Source: Fragilaria crotonensis
Lineage: Eukaryota; Bacillariophyta; Fragilariophyceae; Fragilariales; Fragilariaceae
Length of the DNA: 54,008 bases
Direction of reading: 5' to 3'
Assembly: GCA_022925895.1 (NCBI GenBank)
Contig: JAKSYS010000420.1
Coordinates: forward strand, 1 to 54,008
Shown: positions 45,377-54,008 of the stretch, piece by piece
Layout of the letters: each line of letters opens with the position of its first letter
Numbering within the stretch: position 1 is the stretch's first letter
Notes under the pieces: generated by a model
The model's input: the letters and a program-made list of their open reading frames with translations, nothing else
Databases searched by the model: none
What the model was told of the DNA's origin: nothing
Made by a program: the position numbers and the translations under genes

Positions 45377-48300
45377 CTGGTTGCAGAGGAGTCTGCTGTG
45401 CGTGTGTTACGTCGGATGCATCGCATTAACGACGAGATCACTGAGGCAGATTCCTCGCAGCAAATATTGGTGTCGGATACTGGCAACGACCAAACCCTCC
45501 TGACGTCGGTTTGGCGGGTCATCGCGACGACGGGTCGTGAAGTTATGATGACAGGAGCGTTTGCCGGACGTAATGTCGGTGAGTACTTTCCTGTCGTCTC
45601 GGCTGTCGCCAAGGTCGTCGGCGAAGACGGGAAAGAGTACGCAGCGTATGCCCACGAGGCTCTCTACGACTCAAACCCTGCACAGAAGGAGTCACTCCTT
45701 TCCGTGCACCAATCGTTGCGCGACCAACGCAATGGTATTGACGATCGCGCACGATGCGAACGGGATTTGCACGGCAATCCTGGTTTGCAAGCTGCTCGCT
45801 TCGGCGATACAACGTTACCGTTTTATTTTGACGGTACGAAATGCTTCTTTGCTGTCTACCGGATCACAGTTGCAGAGGAGCGCGCTTTACCTGCGATTGT
45901 TTTGACGGATGGCTCCGTTCCATACGAACCATTCGCTCGTCTACACTCGCGACGACGTCCTCACGCATCTCCGGATCTGACGGCATGGAAGTATAATCTT
46001 GGGTTTGCCCCCGATCACGTGGTAAGCAAAACCCTCGCTGCGACGACGCAGCTAGTTCCCTCGGTGGAGGCAGAGTCTCGTGAAATCATGCGCGATCATT
46101 TTCAAACGCGACTTCCGGAACTTCGGGTTCGCCGAGTAAACGATACGTGCTATGTTGACACGTTCTTTTCTTCGATACCGTCGGTGCGAGGCTTCACGTG
46201 CTGGAACTTGTTTAGTTTTCAGCGCACCGGGTTAGACGTAATTTATTTAATGCGCCGTCGTTCACAGAGTCCGACGACTTTACCTCGGATGGTTACTGAA
46301 TGTGGTGCACCGTTGGTACTGAAGTCGGATAACGCTCCTGAGTTTAAAGGGAAGCGTTGGGTTGATTATCTCACGTCGATGTCCATCCAGTCTGTTTTCA
46401 CGGAAGCACACCACCCGAATGAAAACCTTGCTGAACGGCGTGGCGGTGCTTTGAAGGCCGCTACCGTTCATCTGCTGCGGATCACCGGTTGTCCCTTACA
46501 GTATTGGTGCTTTGCGCTTGAGTACGTTTCGCTTTTACGAACCGTACTGGCGCGTCGGAGTCTTGATTGGCGCACTCCGCATGAAGCACACTGGGGGGAC
46601 CGACCTGACATCAGCATGTTCCGATTCAGTTTTTGGCAGCCGGTTTGGTACTACCAGCCGCGGCAATCATTTCCCAAGACCAAGATGCTGAAGGGACGAT
46701 TTTTGGGCATCGCCCAGAATATTGGTGACGCATTTTGCTTCTTGATTTTGACGCAGCCTGAGCCTGATGATGATTCGCAACCGCAGGTTCTCGCGCGTTC
46801 TGTAATACGCAAGCGATACCCGCGGGAGCTACCGCCGATCGTGGAACACAATGATTCTACGACGACGTCGTTGACCTTTTATAAAGGCGACGAACGCACA
46901 CCATTGGAGGACCCGATTTCGGTCTCCGACTCGGGCGTTGACGATGTATTTTCTGACGTCGTGGCCGACATATCCCCGGACCACGTTCGGAACACTTTGT
47001 TCACCAACCCCAATGGTGTTCTTGAGGAACAGGAACCATACGATGACGGAATCTTGGAAGTATATGGTCCGCCGACAACACGTCCACGCCTATCGGATGA
47101 CGTTCCTGCACCTTGCTCCTCTGTTACAAACGACATCCCACTGCAGCGGATGTCGCAAGTTCCAGAGGAGCAGCCTGTTATGCCAGACAATCTCGTGGCT
47201 CATGATTCTATCCCAAACGTGTTGCTCGCTTCGAGTCCTTCAAACGATGATCCTGCGTTACTGTCCAATACTCCTTTGCTGTTCGGACACTCGCGTCTTC
47301 CCGCCGCACTTGCCCCTGCGGATTCACCGAACGACGGTTTGGCGTTTGACTTGCACGAACGTGCAGAAAGTTCGGGACCGAGTGGTGATATTCACCCGAT
47401 AACGCAAGACGAGGACGTGGATTCTTCAGTCCTCGTCGATGTTACTCATCAGCTTTCTCGTGTCGCTGCAGACTCGACTGATGATGAGAGTTTTGAACGA
47501 CTCGACAGTCATGTTTGGAAGGATGGTGTTTTACATTTTGTCGTTCTTTGGAAAACAGACGAAACATCGTGTTTGCCGTTTTCGACGGTGAAGCTCGACT
47601 TCCCTTTGGAGACGGCGGATTATATTTTGAAACATAAGCTCGGGTGTGCTGACGGTAAATATGTTGGCGGTCGCTATACGCGATGGGCACGCCAATTCAA
47701 ACGCCAACACACCCAGATCGTGCGACGTTTGCTTCGCGACTCGGGTCGCCGTTACATTCGTGACGGAGCTGCGTGCGCCCTTACGATCGCGAGCGCTTTG
47801 TCGGATGGGACTCGACTGATTCGTCGGGTCGCCACCAGGACACCTACGACATCCGGTGGAAGTCGCAAACGGAAGAAGCCAGGTAGGCTCAGCCGCCCGT
47901 TAGAGGTTAAGTACGGCGTTCCCATTCCACGAAACGTTCAACATGCGTTGGAGTTGGATCGTGAGGCGGGCAACACGTTTTGGGCTGACGCTATTCGCAA
48001 GGAGGTTGCTTCTTTGTTGGCTCTTAACTGTTTCGAGTTCCATGGCCCGGATTACAAGCCCAACTCGGACTACCAATGGACGAAGCTCTCGATGATCTTC
48101 GAGGTTAAACAAGACGGACGTCGCAAAGCTCGTTTGGTGGCTGGCGGTCACATGGTTGATCCGATGGGTATCAACTCACGTTCCACGGTAGTTAAAGGAA
48201 TCAGTGTGCGTTTGCTTGATTTAATCGCACACCGCGATAATTTGCCGATTCTTTGTGGAGATATCGGCAATGCCTTTATCACTGCCAACTGTTTAGAGAA

Positions 48301-49588
48301 AATTTATTCTCGAGCAGGACCTGAGTTCGACGATCGCGAAGGTTCGATCATGATTTTTAAGAAGGCACTTTACGGCTTACGTTCGTCAAGTCGCGCATTT
48401 CGGGCTCACTTCGCGGATTTTTTACGCTCGCTTGGATTTTTTGCGACGCGATATGACCGTGATGTTTGGATGAGAGCGCGAGAGGAGGGCGATGGGTACG
48501 ATTACATTTGTACTCACGTCGACGATTTTAAAATCGTAGCTCGCGACCCGGAACGTTGGAAATCACAGATCTCCGCGGCGTTTTTACTTAAATCTATCGG
48601 ACCACCATCCTATTATTTGGGTAACGACTACAACTTTTCGCCGGATGAGGGCGCGTGGGTTTTAAGCTGTGCTACATACTTGAAGGAGTGCATTCGTCGT
48701 ATCGAATCTGATGATGAACTTCCACTGGATGGCACACTTTGGACGCACCGCACTCCCCTGCCGGAAGGTTGCCACCCTGAGCTTGATGAAAGCAACCTGT
48801 TATCGGATGTGGGTATCCGTAAGTACCAGATGCTTATCGGCATGGCTCAGTGGGCGTGCACTATTGGGCGTTTGGACATCGCGTTTGCGGTATCTTCGCT
48901 CAGCCGATTCTCGGCAGCTCCGAGGGAATACCACCTCGAACTGGCGTTACATTTATTCGGCTATCTCAAGAAGAATCCTAACCGTCGTATCGTTCTTGAC
49001 TCACGTCCGTTGCTCATTGATGACGAATTACGACGCGATTCCTTCCACCCTGATTTTTTGGACGACTACCCGGATGCGAAAGAAGACGTCGGTACTGACT
49101 TTCCACCTGCGTTTGGCCGCGAACTCGACACTACCGTGTTTTTCGACGCTGACCACGCGCATGATCACGTCACTCGACGTTCGATTTCGGGGTTGATCGT
49201 TTTTGTTGGAAGCACTCCGGTTATTTGGACAAGCAAACGACAGGGATGCATTGCGACAAGCACATATTGTGCGGAGTTTATCTCCATGCGATCTGCTGTG
49301 GAAGAGGCCATTTCAATTCGATATATGTTACGATGCCTGGGAGTCCCGGTTACTAAACCCACAGATTTGTTCGGTGACAACTTTGGGGTCATACAAAGTG
49401 CCGAGATCCCAGATGGCGAACTTAAGAAGAAACATATTGCGATTTCCTACCATTATGTCCGGGAGGCTATCGCAGCGCGAATTGTTAATGCCCATTGGTG
49501 CCGGTCCGACGAGAACTTCGCGGACATTTGTACTAAGGCATTGGGCAAGAATATCTTCCATAGTATCGTCGAAGATCTGATGGCATGA
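45377..49588 (+). CDS. Copia pol polyprotein (protease, integrase, RT, RNase H)
   Basis: About 1,400 codons of intact pol, directly in frame after the TGA ending gag; 45398 (GTG) is only a nominal start. Residue numbers count from 45398. Protease: ILVSDTGND, active site D-T-G at 27-29. Integrase: Asp in CYVDTFF (~251), Asp in LKSDNAPEFKG (~309), Glu in HHPNENLAERRGG (~345), the D-D-E triad. A chromodomain-like segment (SHVWKDGVLHFVVLWKTDE to ETADYILKHKLG) lies at about 704-748, between integrase and RT. Reverse transcriptase starts near VPIPRNVQHALELD (~841), with ALYGLRSSSRAFR and the catalytic THVDDF (~1040). RNase H: FFDADHAHDHVTRRSISG (~1248) and STYCAEF (~1288). All catalytic residues are visible. 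Expression would need read-through of the TGA or another route. Confidence 0.95.
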   Translation: MVAEESAVRVLRRMHRINDEITEADSSQQILVSDTGNDQTLLTSVWRVIATTGREVMMTGAFAGRNVGEYFPVVSAVAKVVGEDGKEYAAYAHEALYDSNPAQKESLLSVHQSLRDQRNGIDDRARCERDLHGNPGLQAARFGDTTLPFYFDGTKCFFAVYRITVAEERALPAIVLTDGSVPYEPFARLHSRRRPHASPDLTAWKYNLGFAPDHVVSKTLAATTQLVPSVEAESREIMRDHFQTRLPELRVRRVNDTCYVDTFFSSIPSVRGFTCWNLFSFQRTGLDVIYLMRRRSQSPTTLPRMVTECGAPLVLKSDNAPEFKGKRWVDYLTSMSIQSVFTEAHHPNENLAERRGGALKAATVHLLRITGCPLQYWCFALEYVSLLRTVLARRSLDWRTPHEAHWGDRPDISMFRFSFWQPVWYYQPRQSFPKTKMLKGRFLGIAQNIGDAFCFLILTQPEPDDDSQPQVLARSVIRKRYPRELPPIVEHNDSTTTSLTFYKGDERTPLEDPISVSDSGVDDVFSDVVADISPDHVRNTLFTNPNGVLEEQEPYDDGILEVYGPPTTRPRLSDDVPAPCSSVTNDIPLQRMSQVPEEQPVMPDNLVAHDSIPNVLLASSPSNDDPALLSNTPLLFGHSRLPAALAPADSPNDGLAFDLHERAESSGPSGDIHPITQDEDVDSSVLVDVTHQLSRVAADSTDDESFERLDSHVWKDGVLHFVVLWKTDETSCLPFSTVKLDFPLETADYILKHKLGCADGKYVGGRYTRWARQFKRQHTQIVRRLLRDSGRRYIRDGAACALTIASALSDGTRLIRRVATRTPTTSGGSRKRKKPGRLSRPLEVKYGVPIPRNVQHALELDREAGNTFWADAIRKEVASLLALNCFEFHGPDYKPNSDYQWTKLSMIFEVKQDGRRKARLVAGGHMVDPMGINSRSTVVKGISVRLLDLIAHRDNLPILCGDIGNAFITANCLEKIYSRAGPEFDDREGSIMIFKKALYGLRSSSRAFRAHFADFLRSLGFFATRYDRDVWMRAREEGDGYDYICTHVDDFKIVARDPERWKSQISAAFLLKSIGPPSYYLGNDYNFSPDEGAWVLSCATYLKECIRRIESDDELPLDGTLWTHRTPLPEGCHPELDESNLLSDVGIRKYQMLIGMAQWACTIGRLDIAFAVSSLSRFSAAPREYHLELALHLFGYLKKNPNRRIVLDSRPLLIDDELRRDSFHPDFLDDYPDAKEDVGTDFPPAFGRELDTTVFFDADHAHDHVTRRSISGLIVFVGSTPVIWTSKRQGCIATSTYCAEFISMRSAVEEAISIRYMLRCLGVPVTKPTDLFGDNFGVIQSAEIPDGELKKKHIAISYHYVREAIAARIVNAHWCRSDENFADICTKALGKNIFHSIVEDLMA

Positions 49589-49649
49589 AGCTGGAGTCTG
49601 GGCTTGAGAGGAGGTGGGGTACCGGGCATGACACTGGCTAGTTCCAGTC

Positions 49650-49658
49650 GAAGAGGAG
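49650..49658 (+). promoter_or_regulatory. Probable polypurine tract
   Basis: GAAGAGGAG lies immediately upstream of the 3' LTR, where plus-strand DNA synthesis of an LTR retrotransposon is primed. Confidence 0.6.
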
Positions 49659-49765
49659 GTCAGGATAGGATCGTCTGTCCTGCCATCCGTACATGCCACG
49701 TCGTCCCCACATACACTAGATAGAATGTGTTATCTATATCTTAGTCACTTCTACTTGTGCATGAC
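49659..49765 (+). repeat. 3' LTR
   Basis: 107 bp, identical to 43704-43810. It would supply the polyadenylation region of the element. Confidence 0.95.
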
Positions 49766-49772
49766 AGGATGT
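49766..49772 (+). repeat. Target site duplication, right copy
   Basis: AGGATGT, matching 43697-43703. Confidence 0.75.
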
Positions 49773-50637
49773 ATGCACAGAGTGCATATGAAAATAGCAT
49801 GTGGATGTCCGATCACAATTGAGTTCGTCGTTGTTCTTCTGGCCAAAAATGAGGGTTTGCCATGCTCTCACAATTTGATGTTCGATGTTGTTCCGTCTGA
49901 CGGAAAAAGCCAGAGTTGATCGTGCACTGTCGTGCTCATTTGATACGCGCACCTGCCAAAAAAGTAAGTACCCGGATATGACATCAGTCTTCTACGTTTT
50001 GTGTTGTGTCATCGCCAATGCATGGCGCACGAGGGTCATCGATGCAGATTGCCGATGTCACAAGTGTCGAAACGGCAACCCAATCCGTTGGAAATGCAGA
50101 TTATCTCGACTTTTTTGATTGGAAATTTAGGTGCGACATCGGTTCGACGAATGAAAACCTTTCAAACGCTCGTGCACCAACGACCATTCGCCGGTCGTGG
50201 CGCATTTGCCACACGCGTTCGAGTCGTGAGATTCTCATTCCTGCTTCCTGTGCTGGAATCAGCCAATCATTCGTCCACTTGACCGTCCATTCCATCGTGT
50301 TTTTTAGCTCCCCGAATCCCGAATTGCTAGAGTAGTACTGGTACTTTCTGCCTTCGATGCACTGCAAGGAGAAGTCGTTGGTTTGAGGTTTCGGTTCGCA
50401 TCTTCACACATAGACTCCGATTACAACACTTCTCAAGGTGACCAGGCAACATCCGATTCAACATTGTGTCTGTGGCCTGTTTCATTGCAACGAGCAACAG
50501 TCGTGTGATCTTTCCACTTTTAGGAGGCTTTGCCATAAACTTCCTGCTCAGCGACACTCGATATCTGTGTCATAGACTACCGTTAGAGATAGTCTAGTCC
50601 TCTTCTGCATAGCACCTCGAAAGATTTTTGGCAAGTC
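49773..50637. other. Intergenic spacer
   Basis: Formerly contiguous with the region upstream of the amine oxidase before the retrotransposon inserted. ORFs at 50001-50335 are overlapping and motif-free. The right end should hold the promoter of the NAGS-like gene. Confidence 0.5.
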
Positions 50638-51927
50638 ATGACGAACTTTTGGCAAGTAGTATTCCTACTACGAATATTCCACCATGGCCATGTATCAGCT
50701 TTTGCCTTCCATCCTGCGGTGACTCGATCACGATCCTCCGCTCTTGCGGTTGGTGAAATCCTCACATCTGATGTGATGACTCCGTTCAACGCAACACATG
50801 CGGACAAGTCTGGCTTTTCAGGCTTCCATGGCCATTCCAGCGAGGATTGGTCATCGGAAGATGATTTGGAAGAGGAGGAAGATCTGCCCTCTCTTGAATT
50901 CGTGTCGGCGAGCAGCGTCGAAAAGCCTTCCGACATGGAGGTGCTCGAAAGTGCCGACATGGCCTATCCGTTTGCAGGCATGTTGCGCAACAGTGCGCCT
51001 TACATTGCGGACCACAGTCAAAGGACTGCTGTCTTTTACATTCCCGGCGAATTCGTGGACTCGCCGGATGTCAGCGCCCTTCTGGGAGATGTCTGTCTCT
51101 CATGGATGCTGGGACTCAAGATTGTCATGATTGTGGGATGCCGATTTGATAATGATGGTTGTACGTTGGATTTCCAAAATGCAGTCGAATGTCAGAATTC
51201 GTTGCGAGTGACAGATGATACAATGCTTCGAAAAGTTGAAGAAGAAGCTGGATACATCCGATTTGAAGTGGAGCGCATTTTGAATCGTCATTTGAGACTT
51301 CATGGCGGGGGTGGTAGTGGTTCGGGTGATTGTCTGTTGAACGGCAATGTTGTGGGAGGCAACTTCTACACCGCGCGACCCTTCGGAGTCATTGATCAAG
51401 TAGATTACAAGAATACTGGATACCCAACCAAAATCTACACCGAACGTATTGAAAACTGTCTCAAAGAAAACGACATCGTCTTGTTGAGCACGATTGGAAC
51501 TTCCCGCCTTGGAGATATCGTCAACGTCAATGGCAATCATTTGGCAGCCACGGTGGCGGCGGCATTGAAGGCTCGCAAGCTGGTCTACCTATCCAGCCAT
51601 GGCAGAGTCTTGCGCAGAAGGGGAGCTCGCAAAACGATGCAAGAGATTCCTTTGAAGTTAGCGAAATCTCTCTTGAAGCATTACGGTGTGCACGTAAATC
51701 AAGCTGGATTTGCCGCGTTTCAACAAAGGTCGAACAAACTTGACGCAGGCGCAGTCGAGCTCCTTCTCCATTTGGGATGGTCCGCTTGGGCTCTTGACCA
51801 GGGGGTTAATCGAGCGCACATCATCAACCCTGGCGATGGATCCCTGTTGGAAGAATTGTTTTCAACCAAACTGGGAGTCAACACTTGTTTGTACAACGAA
51901 GACCAAGCTGATGATTTGGATGTTTGA
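50638..51927 (+). CDS. NAGS-like protein with amino-acid-kinase domain only
   Basis: A 429-residue paralogue of the N-acetylglutamate synthase at 31-33 kb. Start ATG 50638; the leader MTNFWQVVFLLRIFHHGHVS is hydrophobic and followed by AFAFHP, a good diatom plastid signal. An acidic linker (SSEDDLEEEEDLPS) precedes the amino-acid-kinase fold: LRNSAPYIADHSQRTAVFYI, CLSWMLGLKIVMIVGCRF, EEAGYIRFEVERILNRHL, GNVVGGNFYTARPFGVIDQV, DIVNVNGNHLAATVAAALKA and LLLHLGWSAWALDQGVNRAH. It ends with TGA 51925, exactly where the full enzyme enters its GNAT domain. Only 170 bp separate it from the next gene and hold no GNAT sequence, so the domain is truly absent. The fold without GNAT cannot make acetylglutamate on its own; it may regulate the full enzyme or act as an N-acetylglutamate kinase-like protein. 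That is inference. Confidence 0.9.
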   Translation: MTNFWQVVFLLRIFHHGHVSAFAFHPAVTRSRSSALAVGEILTSDVMTPFNATHADKSGFSGFHGHSSEDWSSEDDLEEEEDLPSLEFVSASSVEKPSDMEVLESADMAYPFAGMLRNSAPYIADHSQRTAVFYIPGEFVDSPDVSALLGDVCLSWMLGLKIVMIVGCRFDNDGCTLDFQNAVECQNSLRVTDDTMLRKVEEEAGYIRFEVERILNRHLRLHGGGGSGSGDCLLNGNVVGGNFYTARPFGVIDQVDYKNTGYPTKIYTERIENCLKENDIVLLSTIGTSRLGDIVNVNGNHLAATVAAALKARKLVYLSSHGRVLRRRGARKTMQEIPLKLAKSLLKHYGVHVNQAGFAAFQQRSNKLDAGAVELLLHLGWSAWALDQGVNRAHIINPGDGSLLEELFSTKLGVNTCLYNEDQADDLDV

Positions 51928-52097
51928 GATGAACCAAAACGAGAATTTCTCATCGCATGATTATTTGCTAAAGCTACATGTATACTTACAAGATAGACCA
52001 ACCAGCACGCATTCTGCTAAACCAGAAATAGAGAGACATTACGATGCAAACATCAACTCTTTCATATGTATTGAACAAGATATTAGAATTACAGTAT

Positions 52098-53814
52098 TCA
52101 GGGCATTTCCTTCAGCAACGCTTCAACTCGCTGCGTCGCTTCATATCCTAAATTGGAATCTGTCCAAATGCCCACCAGTGTCGAGTACGTGACATGATCG
52201 GGTCGCACGCCCTGCTCTCCGGCAGCAGTCCGACGCTTCATTTCCTCCAGCAATGCATCCGCCGCCATTGGAGCCGTCGGCGTCGCCGACGCCGCTATGG
52301 TCCCCAACACGGTATTGAACGTGACTGTATTTGGTTTCACAAATCGTTCACCTTCGTCTTCGTACCTGCGATACATGTCCCGGAGCAGTTGACACGCCCG
52401 GGTGACATTTTGACTCGAGGCAGATATCAACGAGTTGTAACAAATCGTGTTGGGCAAACAGTGATTCTGAACCATGTCGTCAAACAATCGCTGGGCCGTT
52501 TCGGCATCGCCACATTTTGCTTGCGCCGCAATGGCGGCGCCATAGACAAAGGTATTCGGTTTGACGGTAGTAGCACCGGTGCCAATCGGGCTCGTGGCAG
52601 TCATTTCTTCCAAGAGCTCGACCGCCACCTGACCGCATCGAGCATGTCCACTTCTCGAAAAGGCCGTAATGACTGTACAATACGTAATGCAATCCGGCGC
52701 ACAGGGCATGGATCGAAAAATCTCCAACGCCTTCTCGGCAGCTTCCGTCGATTGGCATTGGCTGCAAATGTCCAAGAGACTATTGTACACCACTACATTC
52801 GGGGTCGCTTGGCGCTTCCGCAGACGTTCGACAATGGCAAGTGCCCGGTCGAGGGATTCGCGAGGAGCGAATCGATCCCAACATGCAGCAATCGCAGCGG
52901 AATAGGAAAAGGCATTGGGTGTCAGGTGCTTGGCACCAAACTCACCAGATTCGTGCTCCATGTGTTGGAGCAGGTCGTAGGCCTTATGGTAGTTCCCTTG
53001 TGTTTTGGCAAGGGCGGCTATTGTAGAACTGTAGACAATGGTGTCAGGACGACAACTGAAATCGCCCTGTTTATGCAGTAATTTCAATTCTTCCAACAAT
53101 TCCAATGCTTTCTGCCCACTCACTGCAGAAATGCACGCTCCATACGTGACGGCGTTGGGGCTGCAGAAGCGGGTTTTGGCATCTTTCATTTCTTGCAGCA
53201 ACCTCAAGGCGTGAGTGCCCGCATTGCGATCGCGACTTTTGGACCATGCCGTAATGACAGCGGTATAGGGAACCTTGCTGGGTTTCATGAACGTAGTGTT
53301 CTTGTCGGCATTAGCAGCGGCGCGGTGCAGTTCCTTCATTTCTTCCAAAAGTGCTTGTGCTCGACGAGGTGCTTCCTTGTCGCGACTGCGACTCCACGCG
53401 ACAATGGTATTGGTGTAGGCCAAGGGATTGGGCGGCAAATTGTGTGGTGGTTGCATCATTTCGCGAAGCAACCGTTCGGCCTTTCAGCCGCCCGACGATC
53501 TTTCGTGCCATACGGACTGGATGAAGATGACAATACTTTTATCTTGCGATTGAAGGAATCCGTCAATTGTCGTTTTGAAAGGCTTGGAGAAGGCTGGCTT
53601 TGTTGGTTGCGATGATCGGAGGAGGTCGATTTGGCCGGATTAGACTGTGATGAACTGGACGGACTGTGATCCACCAAGGAAGGGACCGAAGACAACGAGC
53701 CGTGAAGTTTTGTGTGCAGGTGACGGGAAGGGGATGTGTTCTTCGTACTGAGAACGACGACGAGGAGAATGCATGCGTCACCGCCAAGAACAAAGCGATC
53801 GTTGCGATGCTCAT
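52098..53814 (-). CDS. PPR protein, probably plastid, with two frame breaks
   Basis: A pentatricopeptide-repeat RNA-binding protein, convergent with the NAGS-like gene. I read the start as ATG 53814 (MSIATIALFLAVTHAF, then SSSSFSVRR: a signal peptide with an HAF cleavage motif, as in diatom plastid proteins). The frame changes near 53750 at a C run, continues through a Ser-rich linker, and changes again near 53488. There GAAAGG, if it were GAAAAGG, would join AAE directly to KAERLLREMM. From there to 52098 the frame is open (about 460 residues). At least ten PPR-like units are visible, with repeated elements such as NPLAYTNTIVAWSRS, PYTAVITAWSKSRD, NAVTYGACISAVSG, DTIVYSSTIAALAK, NAFSYSAAIAAC, DCITYCTVITAFSRSG and DHVTYSTLVG. 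Likely role: organelle RNA processing, target unknown. Confidence 0.88.
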
Positions 53815-54008
53815 GGTGGTACTGCTTGAGGTGCAAGGAAATCGTGAATGCGAAAAAACCAACTTAAAGTCTGATGATTCTGTACAGCGATCATTGAAAA
53901 CGCTGTGTTGATGGCTGTTGGAAACTGAAGTCGTCCAACGCCTACTACTAGCTACCGTAGTACTACTGGTATTGGGTACATCGCCGTAGACCGGTACAAG
54001 TCACTACA

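Larger units (their letters stand above)
43704..49765 (+). mobile_element. Ty1/copia retrotransposon (CoDi-like), 6.06 kb
   Basis: A complete LTR retrotransposon: 107-bp LTRs at 43704-43810 and 49659-49765, identical to each other, flanked by AGGATGT on both sides. It carries gag (43849-45376) then pol (45377-49588) in the order protease, integrase, reverse transcriptase, RNase H. Integrase before reverse transcriptase is the copia order. The LTR ends are GTCA...TGAC, unusual against the TG...CA rule. A purine run (GAAGAGGAG, 49650-49658) just before the 3' LTR is a likely polypurine tract. I could not match a tRNA primer site after the 5' LTR. Identical LTRs indicate a recent insertion. Confidence 0.95.

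Noticed and set aside
45398..45400. GTG as true start of pol
   Set aside because: Nuclear genes use ATG; the frame is continuous with gag except for one TGA, so pol is better read as a gag-pol extension.
1..54008. tRNA, rRNA or snRNA genes
   Set aside because: I looked for B-box-like GTTCGA and cloverleaf patterns by eye and found none convincing; a covariance-model scan would be decisive.

Overview
The window looks like nuclear DNA of a diatom, probably a pennate one. Four things point that way. Genes are loosely packed and have few short GT-AG introns. Four proteins begin with a signal peptide followed by a Phe-containing cleavage site (SAF, HAF, VGF or a degenerate form), as in plastid-targeted diatom proteins. 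There is a CoDi-like Ty1/copia element and a Crypton-type tyrosine recombinase. The spacers are studded with GTAC-centred palindromic words. I cannot name the species.

Layout. Bases 1-4716: the 3' part of a methyltransferase/chalcone-isomerase-like fusion, a mitochondrial phosphate carrier, and convergent to it ribosomal protein L9 (uL6). Bases 5459-7545: a broken Crypton recombinase. Bases 9155-13422: a long low-complexity coiled-coil protein and a small unknown protein. Bases about 14.9-28.3 kb: a gene-poor stretch with no convincing intact gene. It holds a 368-bp element with perfect 29-bp terminal inverted repeats, a decayed copy of an apparently multicopy ORF, a decayed retroelement with a D-S-Q-S-T protease-like motif, and two local tandem duplications. 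Bases 28.5-30.6 kb: a gene split by frameshifts.

Bases 31.1-43.5 kb are a normal gene cluster: N-acetylglutamate synthase and chorismate synthase (divergent), a membrane protein with a PGMS repeat, an ABC1/UbiB kinase, a glycosyltransferase-like protein, the ubiquitin-like Hub1/UBL5, and an FAD amine oxidase. Bases 43704-49765: a Ty1/copia retrotransposon with two identical 107-bp LTRs, a 7-bp target duplication, an intact pol and a damaged gag. It lies about 170 bp upstream of the amine oxidase start. Bases 50.6-53.8 kb: a second N-acetylglutamate synthase-like gene that has only the amino-acid-kinase half, and a PPR protein with a plastid-type leader.

Metabolic links. The two NAGS-family genes (arginine synthesis) and chorismate synthase (aromatic amino acids) all appear plastid-directed. 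The full-length enzyme and the kinase-domain-only paralogue lie within 20 kb.

A technical theme: several otherwise normal genes (NAGS, PPR, the 28.5-kb gene, Crypton, gag) carry one-base frameshifts, many of them at mononucleotide runs. In NAGS two clusters of three apparent deletions restore the frame. This looks more like residual homopolymer error in the assembly than independent gene death, and it should be settled before any of these genes is called a pseudogene.
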